Assembly: GCA_045636025.1 (NCBI GenBank)
Contig: JAZTWP010000001.1
Location: forward strand, 1-64,000
DNA length: 64,000 nt
Reading direction: 5' to 3'
Source of the DNA: UBA1081 sp045636025
GTDB lineage: Bacteria; Bacillota; Clostridia; Oscillospirales; Acutalibacteraceae
Shown: in pieces, positions 1 to 6,673 of the stretch
Position numbering within the stretch: the stretch's first letter is position 1
Layout: the number at the start of each line of letters is the position of its first letter
The notes under the pieces: generated by a model
Database searches by the model: none
What the model was told of the DNA's origin: nothing
What the model saw: the letters and a program-made list of their open reading frames with translations, nothing else
Position numbers and translations under genes: made by a program

Positions 1-19
1 AGCAACCGCTTCGTGTTTT

Positions 20-63
20 TGGCACCCCCTGCGAGAATCGAACTCACATCTAATCCTTAGGAG
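20..63 (-). pseudogene. 3' half of tRNA-Arg(CCU), probable integration (att) scar
   Basis: On the minus strand the sequence reads from an anticodon loop containing CCT through the variable region and a T-arm (GTGAG, TTCGATT, CTCGC) to an acceptor 3' strand AGGGGGT, discriminator G and CCA. The 5' half is missing: the bases 5' of the loop cannot form the anticodon stem and no D-arm follows. Tyrosine-recombinase elements that integrate in tRNA genes leave such a 3' half, with the crossover in the anticodon loop. This is therefore read as an attachment-site copy rather than a working tRNA. The element side would be to the right, since the missing 5' half lies there. Confidence 0.6.
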
Positions 64-85
64 TTTGTCCCAAGGGGTGTTATTT

Positions 86-270
86 TGTTCACTTTTTGTC
101 ACTCAAAAACCCTCATAAACCCTTATTTTACTAGGGTTTGCGGGTGTTGTGGTGTTAATAGAGTCACTCTCGGTTTTCTCTGATATTTAGCAGTTTTGCT
201 AATGAAAATTAGCAGAATATTAGCAAGTGAGCGACAAACAGGCGAATGATGGTGTGTTAATTTTGTCACT
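86..270. repeat. Short repeats beside the tRNA fragment, possible recombinase arm sites
   Basis: TGTCACT occurs at 97-103 and 264-270, with weaker variants near 87 and 162. TTAGCA occurs at 187-192, 209-214 and 220-225, with its inverse TGCTAA at 197-202. Clustered short direct and inverted repeats next to an att core are typical of integrase/excisionase arm-binding regions. No integrase gene lies in the window, so this is inference from position and pattern. No ORF is supported between 61 and 373. Confidence 0.35.
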
Positions 271-339
271 TTAACTCTTTTTTCTTTACTTTGAATACCT
301 TTTTTCTTGATTTAATTACACCATATATGTTACATAACA

Positions 340-365
340 ACCGCCAAGGATTTCTCCCCGGCGGT
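340..365 (-). terminator. Terminator-like hairpin after the Cys-rich protein gene
   Basis: Just past the stop codon at 374, minus-strand RNA can form an 11-bp stem (ACCGCCGGGGA/TCCTTGGCGGT, two G-U pairs) closed by a GAAA tetraloop. The T-tract after it is weak. Confidence 0.55.
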
Positions 366-373
366 AAGTTTAA

Positions 374-2071
374 TTATGCAAAAAGGTTTTTGATAAAGTT
401 GATTATTCTTGTGAAGAAACAGATGATTTCTGAGAAGAATCCGTTGTGAACTTTTCCGCAGTCTGCACATGTATCTTCTTCGTCTGTGGGTTCGTCAGGT
501 GTGTCGGGCTCATCGGGAGTGTCAGGCTCGTCAGGTGTGTCGGGTGTGGGTTCATCGGGTACTTCGGGTTCGTCAGGTTCAGGTTCTGCTGGCTTTTCAT
601 ATTCATAACCGCAACCATAGTCACAGAGATAGTCACCGTCATCATCTTTATGCTCAAGCTTCGAACCTTCGTCTGTTACAGTGATTTCGCGATCATTGCA
701 GAATGTGCAGTCGCCTGTCTTTGTACCGTCCGCAGAACATGTTGCATCACCGTTTGATTTATATTCATCAAAGTTATGCTTACCTGCAAGACAATTTCTG
801 AAACATTCGATAAAATCGTTTGTATCTGCAATAATTTTTTCAATTGCTTCTTTGTTTTCCGCAACAGTACCGGTCAGAGATTCTCCGGCTTCAGAAATAT
901 TATCCAGCTTACTGTATGTTTCATCCTGAAGATTTTCGAAAAGCTTATTAAATTCCTCTTCACCGTAGTTACAACCCAAAGCATAAAGTGCTGTATCTAT
1001 TATATTACCGGGATAATAGCTACCGTCAATGTTATTGCCATCAATCAAGTCTTCGCAGGTTCCGTCAACAGAAGCACAGTATTTACAATATCCCATTGTG
1101 TATTCATGTTCACATGCTAAGTCTACCGGTCTTTTTATGCTGCAGTATATACAATATCCGTATCCCCATTCATGTGCGCCGTCAAGCTTTTCACCAACGT
1201 AGCTGTAACAGGTTTCGCACATGTATCCGGCACAGGTCTGTTCACCAACCGGGCTATGAGGAGCTTTCTCGCCGTAATATCCATCACATGTATAACAGTA
1301 ATAACCACGACATGTCTGCTCACCTTTCTGGTGAGGAAGTTTTTCGCCGTAATGTTCACCGCACAGGATACAGAAATAACCGCGGCATGTCTGCTCACCG
1401 TACTGTGAATGATTGTCGGGGGCTTTTTCACCAAAAAACAGTGAGCAGTTTTTACATCTATATCCTCTACAACACGGTATTCCGTCATCAAAGGTTTCGT
1501 GGTACTTACCGGTAGGACAGAGCTGCTTGCCGTCACGGAAAACCAACAGACCGACATCATCTGCTTTGTAAATTTTACCATGCCAATCCTCAGTGCGTCT
1601 TTCAAATTCAAGTATTGAGTCCTCGGTTTCTGTTATGTTAACTGTAATTTCGGTTCTTGCGAATCCACGTCCGCCTACAATTGCCGGGTAGTTGTCGGCA
1701 CTTATCTTGTTGTTGCCTTCACAGATAATATTGAGAACAACAGGGTCATCATCGGTAATTACAAAAGCAGCACAACCGTTGCCTGAATAAATATTTAAAC
1801 TTCTGAACACTAAATTGAAAGTTGCTTCTGCTCCGGAGTTATTGATAATTCTTAACGCTGTGTCTTCTCCTGTGCTATCTCCTGTGATGACATAACCGTC
1901 AGGGTCAACTTCAATATTTTCTTCGCCTACTGATACATAGCTGTCAGCTATAACAATTTTTCCCGTTGAAATATCAAGAACGGTTTTTTCTCCGTCTCCT
2001 GCCGCAAAGGCCATAGGAACTGTGCTTACAATCATTAAGATTGCAAGGATGATTGATAAAGTTTTTTTCAT
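374..2071 (-). CDS. Secreted Cys-rich repeat protein with amphipathic C-terminal tail
   Basis: The 565-residue product has a clear signal peptide (MKKTLSIILAILMIVSTVP, cleaved near AFA). An N-terminal domain of about 150 residues resembles no family I can name. About four repeats of roughly 25 residues follow, with pattern GEQTCRGYxCxxCxxxYGEKxPH, and then further CxxC pairs. Near residues 440-500 is a stretch of the 'TCSADGTKTGDC' kind common in Ruminococcaceae surface proteins. A Pro/Asp/Glu/Thr linker leads to CADCGKVHNG and a terminal helix RIINFIKNLF. The CxxC pairs suggest metal-binding or disulfide knuckles. I chose the ATG at 2071 because it begins the signal peptide and has AAAGGAG 8 bases upstream; a longer in-frame start at 2134 lacks this. 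The gene is monocistronic behind a long structured leader. Its function is unknown; a surface or extracellular role is inferred. Confidence 0.85.
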   Translation of the reverse strand: MKKTLSIILAILMIVSTVPMAFAAGDGEKTVLDISTGKIVIADSYVSVGEENIEVDPDGYVITGDSTGEDTALRIINNSGAEATFNLVFRSLNIYSGNGCAAFVITDDDPVVLNIICEGNNKISADNYPAIVGGRGFARTEITVNITETEDSILEFERRTEDWHGKIYKADDVGLLVFRDGKQLCPTGKYHETFDDGIPCCRGYRCKNCSLFFGEKAPDNHSQYGEQTCRGYFCILCGEHYGEKLPHQKGEQTCRGYYCYTCDGYYGEKAPHSPVGEQTCAGYMCETCYSYVGEKLDGAHEWGYGYCIYCSIKRPVDLACEHEYTMGYCKYCASVDGTCEDLIDGNNIDGSYYPGNIIDTALYALGCNYGEEEFNKLFENLQDETYSKLDNISEAGESLTGTVAENKEAIEKIIADTNDFIECFRNCLAGKHNFDEYKSNGDATCSADGTKTGDCTFCNDREITVTDEGSKLEHKDDDGDYLCDYGCGYEYEKPAEPEPDEPEVPDEPTPDTPDEPDTPDEPDTPDEPTDEEDTCADCGKVHNGFFSEIICFFTRIINFIKNLFA

Positions 2072-2094
2072 TGTTTTTTCTCCTTTCGGGGATA

Positions 2095-2243
2095 AAATTT
2101 TAAATACAAAAACCGTCCAAGCCCGTAAAAACATACGAACCTTGAACGGTTATTTACCAAAAATATATCGTGCGGAAATAAACAGAGTTACCTCTGTCTG
2201 ATGGATTGTCGCAAACATCATCTGAACAATCAACCCTTTCCGC
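2095..2243 (-). ncRNA. Structured 5' leader with pseudoknot and terminator-like hairpin (candidate cis-regulatory RNA)
   Basis: The minus-strand leader of the Cys-rich protein gene can form an outer stem GCGGAAA/TTTCCGC (2237-2243 with 2172-2178). Inside it is a stem GATTGT/ACAATC (2226-2231 with 2204-2209), whose loop carries TGATG (2216-2220), complementary to CATCA just 3' of the stem (2199-2203): an H-type pseudoknot. A 6-bp hairpin ACAGAG/CTCTGT capped by GTAA (2182-2197) follows. Downstream an 11-bp stem (2141-2151 with 2111-2121) is followed by a T-rich tract at 2095-2113, like a conditional terminator ahead of the start codon. I could not match it to a riboswitch class I remember. Confidence 0.5.
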
Positions 2244-2260
2244 TGAATTTTTATAAATTC

Positions 2261-2289
2261 ATTATAGCAGAAAAAATGTTGGTTGTAAA
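2261..2289 (-). promoter_or_regulatory. Promoter of the Cys-rich secreted protein gene
   Basis: Minus strand TTTACA (2284-2289), a 17-bp spacer and TATAAT (2261-2266). It places transcription start near 2254, giving a leader of about 180 nt. Confidence 0.75.
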
Positions 2290-2322
2290 TAATTTATGAA
2301 AAATTTTACAAATCAACTTAGC

Positions 2323-2365
2323 AAAAAAAAGTCAGTCAATTGTATCAAAATTGACTGACTTTTTT
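2323..2365 (-). terminator. Terminator of the tRNA array
   Basis: An inverted repeat AGTCAGTCAATT/AATTGACTGACT (2330-2341 and 2349-2360) is flanked by A-tracts and T-tracts, so it can work in both directions. It lies just 3' of the last tRNA of the minus-strand array. Confidence 0.75.
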
Positions 2366-2439
2366 GGCTGAGGAGGCGGGATTCGAACCCACGAATGCAG
2401 CAGTCAAAGTGCTGTGTCTTACCGCTTGACGACTCCTCA
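2365..2439 (-). tRNA. tRNA-Gln(UUG), CCA encoded
   Basis: The acceptor stem TGAGGAG/CTCCTCA, an anticodon loop with TTG, the T-loop GGTTCGAATCC and an encoded CCA (2365-2367) form a full cloverleaf. It is the last tRNA of the minus-strand array. Confidence 0.93.
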
Positions 2440-2453
2440 TTATTTTTAGATAT

Positions 2454-2491
2454 AAAAAAAGCAAATCAACAAGTGATTTGCGGCTTTTTTT
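2454..2491 (-). terminator. Hairpin terminator between tRNA-His and tRNA-Gln
   Basis: GCAAATCA/TGATTTGC (2461-2468 and 2474-2481) sits between A and T tracts. On the minus strand it lies after tRNA-His, so tRNA-Gln may be expressed partly by readthrough. Confidence 0.65.
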
Positions 2492-2492
2492 G

Positions 2493-2570
2493 TGGGGTGG
2501 ATAGACGGATTCGAACCGTCGACCTCCAGGGCCACAACCTGGCGCTCTAACCAACTGAGCTATACCCACC
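2493..2570 (-). tRNA. tRNA-His(GUG), CCA encoded
   Basis: The loop holds anticodon GTG. The extra G at position -1 pairs with C73, the His identity element, and CCA is encoded. Confidence 0.95.
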
Positions 2571-2575
2571 ATAAA

Positions 2576-2652
2576 TGGCGCGCTGAAAGGGACTCGAACC
2601 CCTGACCTACTGCTTAGAAGGCAGTTGCTCTATCCAGCTGAGCTATCAGCGC
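2576..2652 (-). tRNA. tRNA-Arg(UCU), CCA encoded
   Basis: Acceptor stem GCGCTGA/TCAGCGC, anticodon loop CTTCTAA with TCT, and a standard T-arm. CCA is encoded at 2576-2578. Confidence 0.95.
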
Positions 2653-2656
2653 ACAT

Positions 2657-2730
<74 letters not shown>

Positions 2731-2748
2731 AACTCAATGACGGGTGTT

Positions 2749-2778
2749 ATTTTAACACAAGTTATATGCCTTTGTCAA
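2749..2778 (-). promoter_or_regulatory. Promoter of the tRNA array
   Basis: Minus strand TTGACA (2773-2778), 18-bp spacer and TAAAAT (2749-2754), about 19 bp before tRNA-Gly. Confidence 0.7.
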
Positions 2779-2841
2779 TACTAAAAATGAAAAAAGTTGT
2801 AAAATATATAAAATAATTTTGGTAATATTTAATTATAACCA

Positions 2842-2870
2842 TTGCAAAAACTTTCCTTTTTTGATAAAAT
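2842..2870 (+). promoter_or_regulatory. Promoter of the lipid kinase gene
   Basis: TTGCAA (2842-2847), 17-bp spacer and TAAAAT (2865-2870). A 7-bp hairpin TTGTCAT/ATGACAA (2898-2916) lies between it and the ribosome binding site. Confidence 0.55.
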
Positions 2871-2930
2871 AATATTTAATTTATATTTAATTGATGTTTG
2901 TCATATAAAATGACAACCGGTGGTGTAAAA

Positions 2931-3845
2931 ATGAAGAATGTTTTACTTATAAAAAATCCTATTGCAGGCAGAAACAGTACACGTCCAAGTACTGACGATA
3001 TTATTCATGCGTTCCGTGAATATGATATTGAGTGTTTTGAAAAGATTACTACATGTCAGGGTGACGGTATAACTATTGCAAAAAAATATGCTGCAGATTA
3101 TGATGCTGTTGTATGTTGCGGTGGTGACGGTACATATAATGAAGTTGTAAACGGACTTATGCAGGAAGGCATTGATAAGCCTGTTGTGTATATTCCTTGT
3201 GGCTCCACAAATGATTTTGCACATTCTTTATCTCTTTCAAAGGATCCTAAAGATGTAGCTAAACTGTATGCTGAAGGTTATCAGAACAGATACGATATTG
3301 GTTCTTTTAATGATAAATATTTCTGCTATATTGCATCATTCGGTATGGCAACAGAGATTTCATATAATACTTCTCAGAATATCAAGAATATGTTCGGTCA
3401 CTCTGCATATCTCATTAACGGTTTTGTTCTTAAACTTATTCCTATGATTAAGAATATGAAACCTGCTCATATGCGTGTTGAGTATGATGGCGGAGTTATA
3501 GAAGGTGATTTTTATTTTGGCGCTGTTGCCAATACAAATGAAATTTCAGGGCTTTTCAAGCTTGAAAAAAATAATGTCAAGATGAATGACGGACTTTTTG
3601 AATTACTTCTTGTAAAAGGCAACGGAATGAAAGATGTTGCTGATGCATTTGTATGTGCTTTACGTCAGGATTACAGTTGTGAAAATATTTTTCTTGTTAA
3701 AACATCAAAAGTTAAAATAACAACAGAGGATAATGTTCCTTGGACTCTCGATGGTGAATATGGCGGCGCTTACAATGAAATTGAAATTGATGTAAAAAAA
3801 GAAGCTGTGAATGTTGTATCTCCTAAGGGCAGATTCTTGCTTTGA
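2931..3845 (+). CDS. Diacylglycerol kinase / YegS-like lipid kinase
   Basis: This 304-residue protein carries the DAG-kinase catalytic signature: IKNPIAGR at the N-terminus, CCGGDGTYNEV near residue 62 (nucleotide-binding GGDGT) and IPCGSTNDFA near residue 87. Members phosphorylate lipid substrates such as diacylglycerol with ATP at the membrane; the length is normal for the bacterial DagK/YegS family. The ATG at 2931 was chosen because GGTGGTG precedes it and it starts the conserved domain; an upstream in-frame start would add 11 unlikely residues. It is transcribed alone from its own promoter and ends in a hairpin terminator. Confidence 0.9.
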   Translation: MKNVLLIKNPIAGRNSTRPSTDDIIHAFREYDIECFEKITTCQGDGITIAKKYAADYDAVVCCGGDGTYNEVVNGLMQEGIDKPVVYIPCGSTNDFAHSLSLSKDPKDVAKLYAEGYQNRYDIGSFNDKYFCYIASFGMATEISYNTSQNIKNMFGHSAYLINGFVLKLIPMIKNMKPAHMRVEYDGGVIEGDFYFGAVANTNEISGLFKLEKNNVKMNDGLFELLLVKGNGMKDVADAFVCALRQDYSCENIFLVKTSKVKITTEDNVPWTLDGEYGGAYNEIEIDVKKEAVNVVSPKGRFLL

Positions 3846-3849
3846 TTCT

Positions 3850-3875
3850 AAGGGCGGCTCAGCTGCCCTTTTTTT
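3850..3875 (+). terminator. Terminator after the lipid kinase gene
   Basis: A GC-rich hairpin (AAGGGCGG with GCTGCCCTT) followed directly by a T-run. Confidence 0.75.
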
Positions 3876-3890
3876 GTTTGAGGTAAAATT

Positions 3891-4886
3891 ATGTTTAATG
3901 TAAAACCTGGTTTCTTCGATTCTTTTGTCTGTAAGGCAGATAAATGTACAGATACCTGTTGTGCAGGCTGGGAAATTATCGTTGATGATGATACATATTC
4001 TAAATATCAGAAGATTGGTAAAAATGATTTTGCGCATATTTCAGAGGGGATAATCTCCGATTCTGAAGGTAACTGTATTTTCAGGCTTAAAGAGTGTGAT
4101 CGATGCTGGTTTCTGAAAGATGATGGTCTTTGTGATATTTATTCTCGTTACGGAGAAGACGCACTTTGTGATATTTGTCGTGAGCATCCTAGATTTTATA
4201 ATTGGTATGACAATGCAATTGAAAGTGGTCTTGGTCTTTGTTGTGAAAAAGTATGCGAAATGCTGTTTAATGCTGATACACGGTTTTCTCTTACATCTTC
4301 AGGTGAAAAAGCTGATGATGATTATTTCACTTTATTTAATTTACGCGAAAAGTGTTTTTTGTTATTAAAAGATGATAAACATGAGTTTGAAGTCAGAATT
4401 TCAGAATTGCTTGATTTTGCTGTAAACACTGAATCTGAACTTTTTGGATATGATTGCAAGAGAGTATACGCAGAAGACAATCAGATGCTCTTTGAAGATA
4501 TCGTTGAATTGTTTTCTAAGACAGAAGCTATCAATCAAGACTGGACTGAACTTGTCGATGATATAAAAAATAATATTGCTGAAATTACTGCAATCTCAGT
4601 GAAGGCACATTTCAATATTATTGATTATGAAAAATTTATTTCTTATATTATTTATCGAAATCTGATTGAATCTGCATTTAATAGTGGTTTTGTTAACGGA
4701 ATCGCATTTGCTGTTGCAAGTCTTGTTTTTCTTCATATTTGTGATTGCTATACATTGTTTGTTAAAGGTGAATTTTCTGATATTGACAGAATTAATAATG
4801 TTAAAATGTGGTCTAAACAGATTGAATACTGTGAAGAAAATATTGATTTGCTGAATAGTGATGCAGTAATGCTCTTTTTTATTTAA
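3891..4886 (+). CDS. FliB-family Cys-rich protein (annotated in the family as flagellin lysine-N-methylase)
   Basis: The 331-residue product has the Cys motif order of the FliB/YkgJ superfamily: CKADKCTDTCCAGW near residue 16, CxFRLKECDRCWFL near residues 62-70, and LCDICREHPRFY near residue 93. These Cys probably bind a metal or FeS centre. In Salmonella FliB methylates flagellin lysines, but homologues are common in Clostridia and their targets are mostly unproven. No flagellar gene lies in the window, so the flagellin assignment is not supported here. GAGG precedes the ATG. The C-terminal 200 residues are divergent. Confidence 0.75.
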   Translation: MFNVKPGFFDSFVCKADKCTDTCCAGWEIIVDDDTYSKYQKIGKNDFAHISEGIISDSEGNCIFRLKECDRCWFLKDDGLCDIYSRYGEDALCDICREHPRFYNWYDNAIESGLGLCCEKVCEMLFNADTRFSLTSSGEKADDDYFTLFNLREKCFLLLKDDKHEFEVRISELLDFAVNTESELFGYDCKRVYAEDNQMLFEDIVELFSKTEAINQDWTELVDDIKNNIAEITAISVKAHFNIIDYEKFISYIIYRNLIESAFNSGFVNGIAFAVASLVFLHICDCYTLFVKGEFSDIDRINNVKMWSKQIEYCEENIDLLNSDAVMLFFI

Positions 4887-4915
4887 TTGACAAACATTAT
4901 TACTTGATGTATAAT
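4887..4915 (+). promoter_or_regulatory. Consensus promoter directly abutting the ABC transporter start
   Basis: TTGACA (4887-4892), 17-bp spacer and TATAAT (4910-4915). Expected +1 is about 4922-4923, the GTG start itself, so the transcript would be leaderless. Confidence 0.75.
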
Positions 4916-4922
4916 ATATGCG

Positions 4923-6662
4923 GTGAAAAATGTGAAGATAAAAAACAGAAGCTTTTCTGAAATTTTTGCTGAGATTAAGAATATTTTAAACCTTTCTAAA
5001 AGGTATTCCGGAGCTATTATCATTTTTACGATAATGGCTTTGTTCAGTTCAGTTTTCGGTATCCTTGCAAGTCTTGTTTCTCAGTCGCTTATTGATTTTG
5101 TAACCAAGAGTTCATCAGAACATAATCTTTTAAGATTTGATAATATTTATGTTGTTGTGGTTGCGGCTATTGCTTTTACTGTTTTTAAGATTTTGTTTTC
5201 AGCTTTTAATAGCAGAATATCTGAAAAAATCAGAATCAGAATCAATACGGAGATGACAGCTAACATTTTTGATGAATTTATCTGTAGTAAATGGGAATAT
5301 ACTTCTTTATTCTCATCAGGTGATATTCTTAATAGATTTAATTCTGATATTTCCACTGTAGCAGGTAGTGTTATTGGCATTGCGCCTACTTTTGTTGCAA
5401 AGGCATTTCAGTTCACTGCCGCATTCGGTGTTGTATTTTATTATGATAAGGTAATGGCTTTGATAGCGCTTGTAACTATACCTGTCAGTCTTATTTTTTC
5501 TCGTGTGCTTGTAAAGAGAATGCACAGATATGCCAGAGATCTTAAAAAAATCAGCAGTAAAATGATGACGTTTAATTCAGATGCGCTTCTGAATATGCAA
5601 CATCTCAAAGCGTTTGGTCTTGTTGCAACGTTTTGTACAAAATTAAGATCTATTCAGGCTGATTACATAAAGATGAGTCTGGAATATAACAAATTCTCGA
5701 TTTTTGTTACTTCTGTAATGAGTTTTGTTTCTCAGATGATTACATATGCGTGTTTCGGATGGGGAGTATACAGACTCTGGCAGGGACAGATTTCAATAGG
5801 TACCCTTGTTCTTTTCATAGAACTTTATACTATGTTATCAGGTTCTTTTTCTTCAATTGTCGGAATCGTGCCGACTCTTATCAATGCGGTTGCAGCATCA
5901 GAAAGAATTACTGAAATTAAAAATCTTCCCAAAGATGATTCACTTCAGAATCCGGATGTATCTTCATTCTTTGAAAAAGCATCATCATCCGAGATTTGTC
6001 TTGAGCTTAAAGATGTGTCTTTCAGATATATAGACGAGGAAGAGTCTGCGCTTGAAAATATTTGTTTTTCAGGTAAAACCGGCGATTTTGTTGCTCTTAC
6101 CGGTGCGTCTGGTGAAGGTAAGACTACAATTCTCCGTCTTCTTTTAGCGCTTATACAGTGTAGCAGTGGTACTGCGACAATTAAAAACATTGAAACAGGT
6201 GAGAAAATTGATTTGATGCCTGCAACAAGATTGTATTTTTCATATGTGCCTCAGAAAAATACAATGTTTAGCGATACTCTTGCTGAAAATATGCGACTTG
6301 TAAAACCTGATGCAACTGATGAAGAAATTATTGGTGCACTTAAAATTGCATGTGCATATGATTTTGTGGCAAAAGAAAGAAAAGGTATTTATTGTTCTGT
6401 AGGTGACGGTGGTGTAGGTTTTTCTGAAGGCCAGATGCAGAGACTTTCAATCGCTCGTGCTGTTCTTAGAAATGCTCCTATTGTGCTTTTTGATGAAGCA
6501 ACTTCCGCACTTGATATTGATACTGAAAAAAGAGTACTTGAAAATCTTTCTGAATGGGGAAAAGATAAAATTTGTATTTTTACAAGTCACAGAACAAGCG
6601 TATTTGAATTCTGTAATCGTGCTTATATTGTTAATGGCACTGATTGTAATCTTATAATGTAA
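4923..6662 (+). CDS. ABC exporter, fused membrane and ATPase domains
   Basis: The 579-residue type-I exporter half-transporter has hydrophobic membrane spans over residues ~30-310 and a nucleotide-binding domain after ~360. That domain has Walker A GASGEGKTT (~393), a Q-loop near YVPQKN, signature FSEGQMQR (~498) and Walker B IVLFDEATSAL (~520). A homodimer exporting a lipid, peptide or drug is likely; the substrate cannot be read from sequence. No peptidase C39 domain is present, so it is not a double-Gly bacteriocin processor. The GTG at 4923 coincides with the predicted transcription start and has no Shine-Dalgarno. A nucleotidyltransferase gene follows after 11 bp, suggesting an operon. 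Confidence 0.88.
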   Translation: MKNVKIKNRSFSEIFAEIKNILNLSKRYSGAIIIFTIMALFSSVFGILASLVSQSLIDFVTKSSSEHNLLRFDNIYVVVVAAIAFTVFKILFSAFNSRISEKIRIRINTEMTANIFDEFICSKWEYTSLFSSGDILNRFNSDISTVAGSVIGIAPTFVAKAFQFTAAFGVVFYYDKVMALIALVTIPVSLIFSRVLVKRMHRYARDLKKISSKMMTFNSDALLNMQHLKAFGLVATFCTKLRSIQADYIKMSLEYNKFSIFVTSVMSFVSQMITYACFGWGVYRLWQGQISIGTLVLFIELYTMLSGSFSSIVGIVPTLINAVAASERITEIKNLPKDDSLQNPDVSSFFEKASSSEICLELKDVSFRYIDEEESALENICFSGKTGDFVALTGASGEGKTTILRLLLALIQCSSGTATIKNIETGEKIDLMPATRLYFSYVPQKNTMFSDTLAENMRLVKPDATDEEIIGALKIACAYDFVAKERKGIYCSVGDGGVGFSEGQMQRLSIARAVLRNAPIVLFDEATSALDIDTEKRVLENLSEWGKDKICIFTSHRTSVFEFCNRAYIVNGTDCNLIM

Positions 6663-6673
6663 GGTGAGCTGTT

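Noticed and set aside
480..590. Short tandem repeats encoding Pro-Asp-Glu-Pro, first read as a possible CRISPR-like or VNTR array
   Set aside because: The unit is a codon-level linker repeat inside an ORF with no spacers; a low-complexity protein linker explains it.
403..1611. Several open frames of 60-175 codons overlapping the Cys-rich protein gene on both strands
   Set aside because: They are other-frame shadows of a gene with a signal peptide, ribosome binding site and promoter; the repeats keep the other frames open.
2172..2243. Identification of the leader as a c-di-GMP-II riboswitch
   Set aside because: Only the GCGGAAA start is shared; the remaining conserved positions I remember are not present.
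2345..2572. 75-codon minus-strand open frame over the tRNA array
   Set aside because: It runs straight through tRNA-Gln and tRNA-His; the tRNA structures explain the sequence.
3891..4886. Evidence for flagella from the FliB-like gene
   Set aside because: No flagellar structural gene is in the window and FliB homologues occur widely without a proven flagellin role.
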